Part shown: in pieces, positions 26,357-35,853 of the stretch
Numbering within the stretch: position 1 is the stretch's first letter
Layout: the number at the start of each line of letters is the position of its first letter
Position numbers and translations under genes: made by a program
Assembly (NCBI RefSeq): GCF_947492555.1
Contig: NZ_CANLNE010000004.1
Coordinates: 1-64,000 of the forward strand
DNA: 64,000 nucleotides
Reading direction: 5' to 3'
Source of the DNA: an uncultured Roseobacter sp.
Lineage (GTDB): Bacteria > Pseudomonadota > Alphaproteobacteria > Rhodobacterales > Rhodobacteraceae
Notes under the pieces: model-generated
The model's input: only the letters and a program-made list of their open reading frames with translations
Told to the model about the DNA's origin: nothing
The model's database searches: none

Positions 26357-26605
26357 ATGGCTGAAAAAAGGATAGAACGTGTGCAGACCGGTGTTCGCAT
26401 CGAAAAACGCATATTGAAAGTTCTCAAGGCGGTGGCCGCTCAGCATGAGATTTCGTTGGGTGATCTGCTTGAGAGCATTTTGCTTCACAGTTTGGAGGGC
26501 AAGTCTCCCTTTGACGTCGAAACACTGAGCTTCATCGAGCAGATGCGGAGCGCTTATGGGCTCGATCTGACCTCGGCGGACAGCCAGCCGATGGAAGACG
26601 GCTGA
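26357..26605 (+). CDS. Small conserved CopG-like (ribbon-helix-helix type) protein
   Basis: An 82-residue protein reading VQTGVRIEKRILKVLKAVAA and then SLGDLLESILLHSLEGKSPF. The pattern of a short strand (VRIEKR) followed by two helices resembles ribbon-helix-helix proteins, and I recall similar conserved hypothetical proteins ending in YGLDLT. DNA binding is likely but not shown. It sits between the RTX gene and decayed sequences; its own targets are unknown. An upstream GGTTGGGG may serve as ribosome-binding site. Confidence 0.65.
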   Translation: MAEKRIERVQTGVRIEKRILKVLKAVAAQHEISLGDLLESILLHSLEGKSPFDVETLSFIEQMRSAYGLDLTSADSQPMEDG

Positions 26606-26683
26606 CGACTTTCGCGAGAAGGGAGACGCTTTGCCCGGCAGGGCAAGGCGGGGGTTTGGCTTCCGGGTGCTTGCGGAACCTTG

Positions 26684-26791
26684 CAGATCGTCCATCCCGA
26701 TGATCGACATATCTGCCGGGACACTTATGCCCATATGTTGAAGACGAGACAGAACCCCCTGAGCGCGCAGGCCCGACAGGCATAGAAAACC
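26684..26791 (-). pseudogene. Remnant of a LacI-family regulator
   Basis: On the minus strand this short stretch encodes LRAQGVLSRLQHMGISVPAD followed by MSIIGMDDL, which matches the conserved end of the effector-binding domain of LacI-family repressors (ALGVLxxLxxxGxxVPxDxSVIGxDDL). Nothing LacI-like precedes or follows it in any frame: no helix-turn-helix and no binding-domain core. It is therefore a fragment left after deletion, which supports reading 26600-27780 as a decayed zone. Confidence 0.6.
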
Positions 26792-26853
26792 CGTCAATGT
26801 CGGCGGCCTTTCCAACAACGCAGCGGCGCCATCTGCCCGCGGTGCGGTAATCG

Positions 26854-27590
26854 ATGTCCGATTGCGTCAAGTGCAGACCGTCTGTTCAGTCTTGCTTGAT
26901 CCCGGTCAGCCACATCGCGCGGGATGTGCAGATCACTGGCGTCCAGCATATCCCGCGATCAGGACCCGCGCTGGTCGTGGCCAATCACCCCACGGGAATT
27001 GCAGATAGCATCATCCTCTATCCCGCGTTTGCCTGCTCTCGGCCGGATCTCTTCATTTTCGCCAATTCCGATATCCTGCGCGTTTTGCCACAGATGCAGA
27101 AACTGATCCTGCCGGTCGAATGGCGGCTTGATCGGCGGAACTATGAGAAAACGAAAAAGACCATGCAGTTGACCGGCGCCGCCCTCTCGAAAGGTCGTAT
27201 GGGCATTATCTTCCCCTCGGGGCGGCTGGCGAAACGTCGGTAGCTGCACCTTTATGAACGCGCACGGATGCAATCAGCGGCCATGATCGCGCAAAAGCTC
27301 GATGTGCCGATGGTCCCGTGAACATCCACGCACGCAATTCGGCGCTGTTCTATCTTCTGGACCTGCTGCATCCCACCCTGCGGGACATTTCACTGTTTCA
27401 TGAAACATTGAACAAAGATCGCCAGCCCTTTCGTGTTCACATCAGCGCGCCGGTCCTGCGGCAAGATCTCCCCGAAAAACGCTCCGACGCGTTTGACCTG
27501 TTGCGTCGCCGGACGCTGGCACTCCACCAGAACCCAGCGGGGGGTGTTTGCTTGGTCAAATGCTCAGCTGGTTATCAAGCTATCCGCTAA
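26854..27590 (+). pseudogene. Broken 1-acylglycerol-3-phosphate acyltransferase-like gene
   Basis: The first part encodes a PlsC-type acyltransferase domain with the H-x4-D motif in NHPTGIAD and the later IIFPSGRLAKRR. An in-frame TAG stop at 27241-27243 interrupts it, after which the same frame resumes similarity (LHLYERARMQSAAMIAQKL). Near 27317 one base is missing, so the following part (VNIHARNSALFYLLDLLHPT and on to LLRRRTLAL, about 27524) is in another frame. The N-terminus also seems short. With one nonsense and one frameshift change the gene is almost certainly inactive. Confidence 0.8.
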
Positions 27591-27783
27591 ACAAGCTGAA
27601 TTCCGCGCATTCCCTAAGGGAAATACACTTTATGGTTGTTTTGCCCGCAGAACAAAATTGTAAAGTAATCGTTAACAAGTCGTTACATCTACCCCCTACC
27701 CACGGGTCCAGTAAGCGCAGAAACCGGCAGCGAAACTTTGCTGACCGTCATCTGTATTCCTTGTTTCAAAGATAGGTTTTGCC

Positions 27784-30700
27784 ATGCGCCGCCAGATTTT
27801 CGTCAATGATTTCAACGCTTTTCTCGGTCTTGGGTTGGATGAGACCCCTGCGCTGGGCCAGCTGAATTCTCTTCTTTGGTCCGTCGAGGGTTTCAACTCC
27901 GTGGCGGATCTGTCCCGCGGTGAAACAGACGGCGGCGTATCTACGGGCGGTCTTTACGCCCTGAACCGGAGTGACGGTGACAACGCGCTCTACCTGCAAC
28001 CGGGGGGCAGTGATTTCACGCCCGGCAACATTACGCTGACCCTGAACAGCGGCGATACGGACCTGTCCGATGTCGTCGTGACCTTCGAACGGCTGGTCAA
28101 CAATGACGCGACACGTGCCAATGCGTTTGACCTTTCCTATTCGCTCGATGGTGTGACCTTCTCGCCGCTCGATATGTTTGCCAGTGCCGCCGCGCCGAAC
28201 GCAGACGGTGTGGTCGGCACTGTTATTGCCGTGCCGCTGCCGGACCTGCCGGCAGGCTCCACATTCTATCTCCGGTGGTCAGGCGATGACGTTGACGGCA
28301 GCGGTTCCCGCGACGAATTCGGCATCGACAACCTCGTCGTTGACGGGCTGGAAGCCACAGACGGTGATGGCGGTGTCTTCACGCTCGAACTGCTGCATAT
28401 CGCAGATCAGGAAGCCTCTTCCGGAGCCGTTGTGGACGCACCGAACCTCTCTGCTGTCCTGAATGCACTGCGCGCTCAGGATCTTGGCGATGATGGTGTT
28501 GCCGATAATACGCTGACCCTGTCTTCGGGGGACGCGATCATTCCGGGCGTCTTTTTCGACGCGTCCGAAGCAGTTTTTGGCTCCGCTGGCATTGCGGATA
28601 TCCAGATTCAGAATGAATTGGGCATTCAGGCCATTGCCCTCGGTAACCACGAGTTTGATTTTGGAACCGAAACGCTGGCGGATCTGATCTCAGGTGATGC
28701 GCCCGGCGATGTGTTCGGCACTGACTTTGGCGGAACGGATTTTGCCTATCTCTCGACAAACCTGGATTTTTCCACCGATGCAAACCTTGCGCCGCTGGAA
28801 AGGGCAGGCGGTGAGGCAGCCCTTGGCAATACGGTGACCTCCTCGGTTGTCTTCGAGACAGGCGGTGAAAAAATCGGCGTCGTCGGGGCCACTACACCCA
28901 CGCTGGATCGCATTTCGAGCCCCGGCGATCTGGACATCCTGCCCGGTGATTTCGACGACAATCCGACACCGGAGCAACTGGACGCGCTTGCTACAGAGAT
29001 TCAGCAGGAAGTGGATGCGCTGCTGGCGGCTGATCCGTCGATGAACAAGGTGATCCTTCTGGCGCATATGCAGCGCCTGAACATCGAGCAGGAGCTTGCG
29101 GCCCGCCTTGAGAATGTCGATGTGATTGTGGCCGGCGGCTCGAACAACCGCCTCTTCGACGAAAACGACCGCCCCCGGGAGGGCGACAGTGTGCAGGGCG
29201 ACTACCCGATCTTTGTCGAGAATGCCGGTGGCACTCAAACGGCCGTGGTCAATACGGATGGCAGCTATAAATACGTCGGTCGCCTTGTTCTTGATTTCGA
29301 CGCGGAGGGGAAAATCATTCCCGGGTCTTACGACCCGGAGGTTTCGGGGGCCTATGCCACGGATTCCCAGGGTGTGGCCGATCTCGGTGCCGAAGCGCTC
29401 GTTGATCCTGAAATTCAGGCCATCGCCGATGCAATCGAAGCGCAGATCATCGCGACGGAATCCAATGTCTTTGGCACGTCTGATGTTTTCCTCAATGGCA
29501 ACCGGTCGGGTGTTGATGGCGATCCTGACGGTGTGCGGACACAGGAAACCAACCTCGGCAACCTGACCGCTGATGCCAACCTTGCCACAGCACAGGAGAG
29601 CGACGAAACGGTGGTTGTTTCGATCAAAAATGGCGGGGGCATCCGCGCTTCCATCGGTGAAACGCTCGTGCTGCCAGGAGACACCGAGGCGACACGCCTG
29701 CCGAATGGCGAGATCGTCGATGGCGACGGCAATGTTGTGAAACCTCAAGGCGGGATCAGCCAGAACGACATTCAAACGACACTCGCCTTCAACAATGGGC
29801 TCACCCTGCTGACCCTGACCAAGGCGGAGCTGGTCGCTGTGCTGGAGCACGGTGTTGGAGGATTGCCGGATGTCGCGGGTCGTTTCCTGCAGGTCTCGGG
29901 TGTCGAGTTCTCTTTCGATCCCGAGCTCGACGCTGGCGGCCGCATCGTAAACGCGGAAATCGTTGATGAGGACGGTAATCAAATCGCGGAACTTGTGCGG
30001 GACGGCGCAGTTGTGGGAGATGAGACGCAGGAATTCCGGATCGTCACGCTGAACTTCCTGGCGGGGGGAGGGGACGGCTATCCGTTCCCGCAGGGCGAGA
30101 GTGCGAACCGCGTCGATCTGACCGCAGAGGACACCACACGCACCGGGGATGCGACCTTTGCCGATGACGGCACAGAGCAGGATGCCCTGGCAGAATACCT
30201 AGACGATCTCGACGCGCCCTTTGCCGAGGAAGACACAAATGCGTCTGGCGACACCCGCATCCAGAACCTGAACTTCCGCGAAGATACGGTTTTCGAGGAT
30301 GTCGGCGCCGACGCGAGCGTGGTGATCAACGAAGTGTTGGTCAGCACCACCAGCACGGATGCCGAATACGTCGAGTTTTTCGGCACTCCGGGGGCCTCCT
30401 TGGATGGCCTGAGCCTGATCGCGGTTGAAAGCGATACCGGCGCGTCCAAGGGTACCATCGATTTCCGCATCGATTTCGAACCCGGCACGGTTCTGGGCGA
30501 CAACGGCTTTTTGCTGCTGGCCAATCAGACCGCAGAGACGATCTATGGTGTGGAGGCGAATATCTCCATCCCCGCAAATGCCTTCGAGAACAGCTCGACC
30601 ACCTTCGCGCTGGTGGCAACCTCCAGCCTGCAAGGTGGCGCAATCACCGGGGACGAAGTGGTGATCGATTCCGTTGCGGCCCTTGATTCAGGCGGCGATA

Positions 30701-33066
30701 CGGCCGTTTTGGAGGCGCCTGCTGTAGGACCCGACGGCAGTTTTCTGCCCGCCGGTGTAGGCCGGGTGACCGATGGCGTGGACACCGATACAGCGGAAGA
30801 CTTCGAAATCCTCAGCTTTGGCAACGATCCGGCAGTGAACACGCCGACCGCAGGCACCGGGCTCGGTGGTGGTGGCGGTGGTGAGGGCGACATCGATGAC
30901 GCGCCGTCTCTGATCAGTACGGTTCAGGGCAATGAGGATGCCAGCGCGCTGGTCGGGCAGACGGTGGTGATCGAAGCGATCGTAACGGGTGATTTCCAGA
31001 ACGGGGATAACGACACGTTCCGCGATCTTGGGGGTTTCTTCCTGATGGAGGAGAGTGCCGATCAGGACGCCGATGCGACGACCTCCGAAGGCATTTTCGC
31101 ATATGAGGGCAATGGCGATCTGATTGCGGATGTGGCCGATGGCGACAAGGTCCGCGTGCTGGGCACCGTGGTGGAGCGTTTTGGCAAAACCACGATCCAG
31201 GTGCAGGAGATCCGGGTTGAGGAGGCCGATGCCGTTGATCCGATGACACTGGCACAATCGATTGCCTTAACCGATTTGGACGACCGTGAAGCCTACGAAA
31301 ACATGCTCGTGACCATCGACGAGGCGCTGACCTTCTCCGAGAGCTTCGATTACGAAGACTTCGGTGCGGCGACTCTGTCTTCGGACGGCCCAATTTACCA
31401 GTATAGCCAGATCAATACACCGGATGCGGATGGCAACGCCGCCTATCAGGAAGAGGTCGCCAACCGTTCGATCCTGATCGACGATGGCACCAGCCGCGCG
31501 CGGCAGGATTTTGACCCGATCACCTTACCAGACGGCTCCCTTGTTGAAGGGCCGGTCGATGGCGTCCGCATGGGGCAATCCGTCGACGGTCTGACGGCGA
31601 TTATGGATTTCGATTTTGGTGAATATCGCTTGCGCCTGCCGGAGGGCGTGGCATTCGATCTGGAGGAGGAAACCAACCCGGTCCCGACCGAGCCGGAAGA
31701 CGTCGGCAGCGACTACAAGATCGGCTCTCTGAACGTGTTGAACTATTTTACTACGTTGGAAGGGCAGCTTGACAACGGCGAGGACCCGCGCGGCGCCGAC
31801 ACCCCGGAAGAACTGGCCCGCCAGACCGAGAAGCTGGTGCAGACCATCCTTGGTATGGACAGCGACGTGATCGGTCTTATCGAGATCGAGAACGACTTCG
31901 CCGGGGATGATTTCGCCATCAAGACGCTGGTGGGAGAGATCAATGCCACCCTGGGGTCGGAGGTGTGGTCATTCGTTGATCCGGGCACCGAATTTGTGGG
32001 CGATGATGCCATCGCCGTGGCCTTCATCTATGACACCACAACCACCAGGCTGGTGGGGGATGCGGCGATCCTGGATACGGACGCATTTCTCGACCCGCTT
32101 GGGGCTGGTCAGGGCGGTGACGCATTCAATCGGGCGGCGCTGGCGCAGAGCTTTGAGGAGATTGAAACAGGCGGTGTCTTCACCGCGTCGGTCAACCATT
32201 TCAAATCCAAAGGCTCGCCCACAGGGGCCGTCGAGGATCTGGATCAGGGCGACGGGGCCGGGCGCAACAATGCCACGCGCGAAGAGGCGGCCAGGGAACT
32301 CTCTGCCTGGCTGGAGACCAACCCGACCGGCGTCGACGATGAAGACGTGATGATCCTTGGCGATCTTAATGCCTACGCGCGCGAGACGCCGATCCAGGTG
32401 CTCGAGGCGGCGGGCTACACCGACCTCGCCCGCGAATTCGAAGGGGATGACGTCTATTCCTACCGGTTCAGCAGCCAGATTGGCACGCTCGACTACGCGC
32501 TGGCCAACGAAGGGTTGCGGGATCAGGTGACCGGCGCCACCACGTGGAACATCAACTCCGACACGCCCGTGTTCTTCGACTATAATCTCGATGATACATT
32601 CACCGGACCCGATACCCAGCGCCCGACGGATCAGGGCCTCTTTGATGGCAACAGCCCGTTGCGTGGGTCCGATCATGACCCGGTGATCGTCGGTCTTGAT
32701 CTCGACCGCGACACCGATCTGCTGATCGCAGGAACTTCCGGCAATGACCGTTTGGCCGGTACCGACGCGGCAGAGCGCATCGTTTCGGGCGGCGGTCGTC
32801 TGGATGTGGTCAGCGGTGGTGGTGAGGCAGATACCTTTGTCTTCACCGACACAGATGCGCAGCGCGACAGCCTGCGGATTCAGGATTTCGAAGCCGGTAT
32901 CGACACACTCGATCTGGATGGTGCGGTCATTGCTGCCACCCGGATCATCGGGCGCGACAATCTGCTGATCGCGCTGGACGAAGATCGCGACACGATCCTG
33001 CTGCGCGGGATCAGCGATATCGAAGACATCGACATTATCAATGACGGTGTTTTCGACATCGCCTAA
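27784..33066 (+). CDS. Giant extracellular 5'-nucleotidase / ExeM-NucH-type nuclease fusion
   Basis: A 1760-residue secreted multi-domain protein. Domains in order: a beta-sandwich (about 40-195); a metallophosphatase domain (about 198-555) with GNHEFD at 287-292; a 5'-nucleotidase C-terminal domain (about 558-740, TNLGNLTADANL); a lamin-tail-like domain (from about 845, VVINEVLVS); an OB-fold like ExeM (from about 1042); an endonuclease/exonuclease/phosphatase domain (about 1310-1635; GSLNVLNYF, IGLIEIEND, ILGDLNAYA, GSDHDPV); and a short RTX-like end (AGTSGNDRLAGTDAAERI). It lacks an N-terminal signal, which fits type I secretion. Together the parts would cut extracellular DNA and strip phosphate from nucleotides. 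Some metal ligands of the phosphatase part are replaced. Confidence 0.9.
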   Translation: MRRQIFVNDFNAFLGLGLDETPALGQLNSLLWSVEGFNSVADLSRGETDGGVSTGGLYALNRSDGDNALYLQPGGSDFTPGNITLTLNSGDTDLSDVVVTFERLVNNDATRANAFDLSYSLDGVTFSPLDMFASAAAPNADGVVGTVIAVPLPDLPAGSTFYLRWSGDDVDGSGSRDEFGIDNLVVDGLEATDGDGGVFTLELLHIADQEASSGAVVDAPNLSAVLNALRAQDLGDDGVADNTLTLSSGDAIIPGVFFDASEAVFGSAGIADIQIQNELGIQAIALGNHEFDFGTETLADLISGDAPGDVFGTDFGGTDFAYLSTNLDFSTDANLAPLERAGGEAALGNTVTSSVVFETGGEKIGVVGATTPTLDRISSPGDLDILPGDFDDNPTPEQLDALATEIQQEVDALLAADPSMNKVILLAHMQRLNIEQELAARLENVDVIVAGGSNNRLFDENDRPREGDSVQGDYPIFVENAGGTQTAVVNTDGSYKYVGRLVLDFDAEGKIIPGSYDPEVSGAYATDSQGVADLGAEALVDPEIQAIADAIEAQIIATESNVFGTSDVFLNGNRSGVDGDPDGVRTQETNLGNLTADANLATAQESDETVVVSIKNGGGIRASIGETLVLPGDTEATRLPNGEIVDGDGNVVKPQGGISQNDIQTTLAFNNGLTLLTLTKAELVAVLEHGVGGLPDVAGRFLQVSGVEFSFDPELDAGGRIVNAEIVDEDGNQIAELVRDGAVVGDETQEFRIVTLNFLAGGGDGYPFPQGESANRVDLTAEDTTRTGDATFADDGTEQDALAEYLDDLDAPFAEEDTNASGDTRIQNLNFREDTVFEDVGADASVVINEVLVSTTSTDAEYVEFFGTPGASLDGLSLIAVESDTGASKGTIDFRIDFEPGTVLGDNGFLLLANQTAETIYGVEANISIPANAFENSSTTFALVATSSLQGGAITGDEVVIDSVAALDSGGDTAVLEAPAVGPDGSFLPAGVGRVTDGVDTDTAEDFEILSFGNDPAVNTPTAGTGLGGGGGGEGDIDDAPSLISTVQGNEDASALVGQTVVIEAIVTGDFQNGDNDTFRDLGGFFLMEESADQDADATTSEGIFAYEGNGDLIADVADGDKVRVLGTVVERFGKTTIQVQEIRVEEADAVDPMTLAQSIALTDLDDREAYENMLVTIDEALTFSESFDYEDFGAATLSSDGPIYQYSQINTPDADGNAAYQEEVANRSILIDDGTSRARQDFDPITLPDGSLVEGPVDGVRMGQSVDGLTAIMDFDFGEYRLRLPEGVAFDLEEETNPVPTEPEDVGSDYKIGSLNVLNYFTTLEGQLDNGEDPRGADTPEELARQTEKLVQTILGMDSDVIGLIEIENDFAGDDFAIKTLVGEINATLGSEVWSFVDPGTEFVGDDAIAVAFIYDTTTTRLVGDAAILDTDAFLDPLGAGQGGDAFNRAALAQSFEEIETGGVFTASVNHFKSKGSPTGAVEDLDQGDGAGRNNATREEAARELSAWLETNPTGVDDEDVMILGDLNAYARETPIQVLEAAGYTDLAREFEGDDVYSYRFSSQIGTLDYALANEGLRDQVTGATTWNINSDTPVFFDYNLDDTFTGPDTQRPTDQGLFDGNSPLRGSDHDPVIVGLDLDRDTDLLIAGTSGNDRLAGTDAAERIVSGGGRLDVVSGGGEADTFVFTDTDAQRDSLRIQDFEAGIDTLDLDGAVIAATRIIGRDNLLIALDEDRDTILLRGISDIEDIDIINDGVFDIA

Positions 33067-33119
33067 TTTTCTGGCTCGGCGCTTGGTGTCGTGCCCTCTA
33101 CCCTTGAAGGACTTGATGT

Positions 33120-33668
33120 ATGAAACTTCTCAAAGCTCTTGCTGCCAGCCTGTTCCTGCTGACGCCGATGACGGCCGCGGCAGCTCTCTTTCCGATCTAT
33201 AAGGCCGAAGGCGACGCCTTGATCGGTGGCGACGCAGCCGCCGGTTTCTTCGGTGAGTTCATCGACTTTGGTTTCGACGGCATCGACGTCGCCATCAACG
33301 GCGAGCAGATCGGCGGCACGCTGGTCAGTGATCTGCTGATTTCCAACCTCAACGGGGATACGCTGCTGGCAAGCGCCAGCCTTGCCAGCAGCGTTCTGAC
33401 CATCAATCCGGTCAACACGGATGGGACCGAAACAGAAGACGTCCTGACCCTGATCTTCGACACCCTATCGGGCGATGATGCAGACCTGTTTGGCGATACA
33501 GCCACTGTTGTCTTCTCTTTCTTCGAGGAAACCCAGGACAATGGGCTTTTCTCTCCCGTTGGTGTGGAAGTGTTTTCCGATGTCGCGCCGATCCCGCTGC
33601 CAGCCTCATTGCCTCTGCTGGGTCTGGCTGTGGCGGCGATGGTCGGACTTCGCCGGCGGCGCAGCTGA
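33120..33668 (+). CDS. VPLPA-CTERM sorting-signal surface protein
   Basis: A 182-residue protein with a signal peptide (MKLLKALAASLFLLTPMTAAA) and at the far end the tripartite sorting signal: PIPLPASLPLL, a hydrophobic helix (LGLAVAAMVG) and RRRRS. This is the VPLPA variant of PEP-CTERM, handled by an exosortase-like system in Rhodobacteraceae. The mature part is small and beta-rich, rich in Asp and Ser. It follows the nuclease gene after 53 bases with the site GAAGGA, and may be expressed with it. The function is unknown. Confidence 0.85.
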   Translation: MKLLKALAASLFLLTPMTAAAALFPIYKAEGDALIGGDAAAGFFGEFIDFGFDGIDVAINGEQIGGTLVSDLLISNLNGDTLLASASLASSVLTINPVNTDGTETEDVLTLIFDTLSGDDADLFGDTATVVFSFFEETQDNGLFSPVGVEVFSDVAPIPLPASLPLLGLAVAAMVGLRRRRS

Positions 33669-33691
33669 CTTCTGCATTACGGGAGTTTGCA

Positions 33692-33712
33692 CGGCCGGGG
33701 AATCCTCGACCG
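33692..33712 (+). terminator. Probable intrinsic terminator after the VPLPA gene
   Basis: An inverted repeat CGGCCGGGGAATCCTCGACCG, with one mismatch and one G-T pair, is followed by TTTCTATTT. It lies between the VPLPA gene and the oppositely oriented TRAP permease gene and would end the plus-strand transcript. Confidence 0.55.
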
Positions 33713-33729
33713 TTTCTATTTGACCGGGC

Positions 33730-35781
33730 CTAGTTGGTGTTGCTTGGGTTTCCCGCATCTCCGGGCTTTCGGGAGATTTGAAATATCACGATCGGAGCCA
33801 TGGCAAGCAACCCGATACCCATGGTGATCAGCCCCGGCGCGATGAAAAGGAACGAGGCAAGCGCAACCCACCACCGCTCCCAGCGTTTGAGAGGGGCCAT
33901 CAGGAAGCCGGAGAATGCGACGCCAAGGCTGGCGATCCCCAGCATTGCGCCGATCAGGGTGATGGTGAAGGCGGCCCAGGTGAAACCTTCGGCCACGAGT
34001 AAAAGAGCAGGCGAGTAGACAAAGACAAAAGGCACCAGCGCCTTGGCGATCCCCAGCCGAAAGGCGGTGTTGCCGGTCTGGAAAGGGTTGGATCCCGCAA
34101 TGCCCGCCGCGGCATAGGCGGCAAGCGCGACCGGTGGTGTAATGTCCGCCAGCACACCGTAGTAGAAGACGAAGAAGTGGGCGACCAATGGTTCCACCTG
34201 GAGCTGCGCGAGTGCCGGGGCGGCAACAGCTACGAGGATGATGTATGTGGCTGTCGTGGGGATGCCCGCGCCCATGACGATGCAGGACATCGCAATCAGG
34301 ATCAGCGAGACGAAAAGAGCCCACTGTTCAATGGCGAAATAGCTCAGCGGCCAGAGCGTCGAGAGAAATGCGCCGATATCTGTCGCCGTTTGCACGACCA
34401 CATAGCCAAGTCGGAAGCCGACACCCGTGAGGGTCACCACGCCAACGACCACACCCACGGTGGCGGCGGCGGCCCCGACGGCCAGTGTGTTCTTGGCGCC
34501 GGCCGCCAGTGCATTCCAGAGATCTGTAAGGGTCAGCCGGTTGACCGGATTGAGGAAACCCACCACGACACAAGCGATGATGCCATAGACGGCGGCGTAA
34601 TCCGGTGTTTTGCCTGATAAGATCAAGTAAACGAGGATTCCCAGTGGAATAATCGACAACCAGTGTTGCTTTAGCACAAGTGCGGCCTTGGGTAATTCCT
34701 CGGCGCGCAGGCCTCTGAGGCCCAGTTTCCGGGCTTCGAGGTGCACCATGATGAAGATGCCGAAGTAGTGCAGCAGCGCGGGGAAAAGCGCGGCGGCCAG
34801 CACGTCGCGCAGCGGAATTTCGAGGTATTCCACCATGATAAAGGCCGCCGCCCCGAGGATCGGCGGGGTGATCTGCCCACCGGTTGACGCAGTGGCTTCC
34901 ACGGCGCCGGAGAAATGCGCAGGATAGCCCACGCGCTTCATCGCCGGGATGGTCAGCGCGCCGGTGGTCACCGTGTTGGCAATCGAAGATCCGGAAATGG
35001 TGCCCATGAAAGCAGATGAAAAGATCGCGACCTTTGCCGGGCCACCGGAATAGCGCCCGGCAATGACCATGGCCAGATCGATAAAGAGCTGTCCCAGGCC
35101 GATCCGCGTGGCCAGCACGCCGAAGAGGATGAAAAGGAAGACGTATTGCGCCATCACGCCGATGGCGACCCCGTAGATGCCCTGATTGGTCATGTATAGG
35201 TGATTGATCAACCCCAGCCAGGAGGCGCCGCCGTGTTTCAGGGCACCGGGCATCAGAGGACCAAAGATGGCGAAGATGATGAAGAGCAATGCGATGATCG
35301 GCAGGGTGGGGCCGACCGATCGGCGCGTGGCTTCCAGAGTTAAAACCAGCAGGGCCGTGCCCATGAAGACATCAAACTGCGACGGATTGCCGACGCGCTC
35401 AGCAACAATGGTTGGCGGGAGGAGCGGCAGATACAGGGCTGCGCCCACGGCAAGCATGGCAAAGACGATATCGAGCAGCGGCACACCCTGCACCCGGTAC
35501 CAGGCCGGGGTGGCAACTTGCGTGCTCTTGTCGCTACGCCAGCCGAACAGCAGATAGACGAGGCCCAGCACGAACGACAGGTGGATGCCGCGGTGCAGGA
35601 GTTCGCGGATCAGCCCAAACCCTGACGCGTAGAAATGATAGACAGACATCGCAACGAGCACGGCGGCAATAACCAGTCCCAAGCCGGGGCCGGTTGCCCG
35701 AAATGCGGTTTCAGGATCGAACTTGCGTTCGATTTCAGCCAGCTCTTCGGCGGTCAGTTCTTTATGCGTATCCGATGTCAT
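33730..35781 (-). CDS. TRAP transporter fused permease (4TM/12TM, TAXI system)
   Basis: A 683-residue integral membrane protein of the fused TRAP permease type, in which the small and large membrane subunits are one chain. Hydrophobic segments begin at about residue 35 and continue to the end. Family blocks are GTISGSSIANTVTTGALTIP and GGQITPPILGAAAF in the large-subunit half, and ADITPPVALAAYAAAGIAG later. It imports a substrate with a Na+ gradient, fed by the TAXI binding protein encoded upstream (to its right, 35854-36867). The substrate is not known. A terminator-like hairpin separates the two genes. Confidence 0.93.
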   Translation of the reverse strand: MTSDTHKELTAEELAEIERKFDPETAFRATGPGLGLVIAAVLVAMSVYHFYASGFGLIRELLHRGIHLSFVLGLVYLLFGWRSDKSTQVATPAWYRVQGVPLLDIVFAMLAVGAALYLPLLPPTIVAERVGNPSQFDVFMGTALLVLTLEATRRSVGPTLPIIALLFIIFAIFGPLMPGALKHGGASWLGLINHLYMTNQGIYGVAIGVMAQYVFLFILFGVLATRIGLGQLFIDLAMVIAGRYSGGPAKVAIFSSAFMGTISGSSIANTVTTGALTIPAMKRVGYPAHFSGAVEATASTGGQITPPILGAAAFIMVEYLEIPLRDVLAAALFPALLHYFGIFIMVHLEARKLGLRGLRAEELPKAALVLKQHWLSIIPLGILVYLILSGKTPDYAAVYGIIACVVVGFLNPVNRLTLTDLWNALAAGAKNTLAVGAAAATVGVVVGVVTLTGVGFRLGYVVVQTATDIGAFLSTLWPLSYFAIEQWALFVSLILIAMSCIVMGAGIPTTATYIILVAVAAPALAQLQVEPLVAHFFVFYYGVLADITPPVALAAYAAAGIAGSNPFQTGNTAFRLGIAKALVPFVFVYSPALLLVAEGFTWAAFTITLIGAMLGIASLGVAFSGFLMAPLKRWERWWVALASFLFIAPGLITMGIGLLAMAPIVIFQISRKPGDAGNPSNTN

Positions 35782-35804
35782 CTTTGTCCCCCGCCACAGC
35801 GTAA

Positions 35805-35836
35805 AAGGCCCGGACGCATGATCGCATCCGGGCCTT
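35805..35836 (-). terminator. Hairpin between TAXI binding protein and permease
   Basis: The palindrome AAGGCCCGGA-(12 bases)-TCCGGGCCTT forms a 10-base-pair GC-rich stem; read on the minus strand it is followed by TTTT-containing sequence. It lies after the binding-protein gene and before the permease gene of the same transcript, so it can act as a partial terminator that leaves more binding protein than permease. The attenuation role is inferred from position. Confidence 0.7.
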
Positions 35837-35853
35837 GTTTGGTCAGGTCAGGG

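Noticed and set aside
27600-27783. Possible Pho box before the nuclease gene (CCGTCAT near 27744)
   Set aside because: Only one of the two required repeats is acceptable; the second is poor.
28690-29982. Antisense open frame of 430 codons within the nuclease gene
   Set aside because: The plus strand carries clear nucleotidase motifs; the opposite frame has none.
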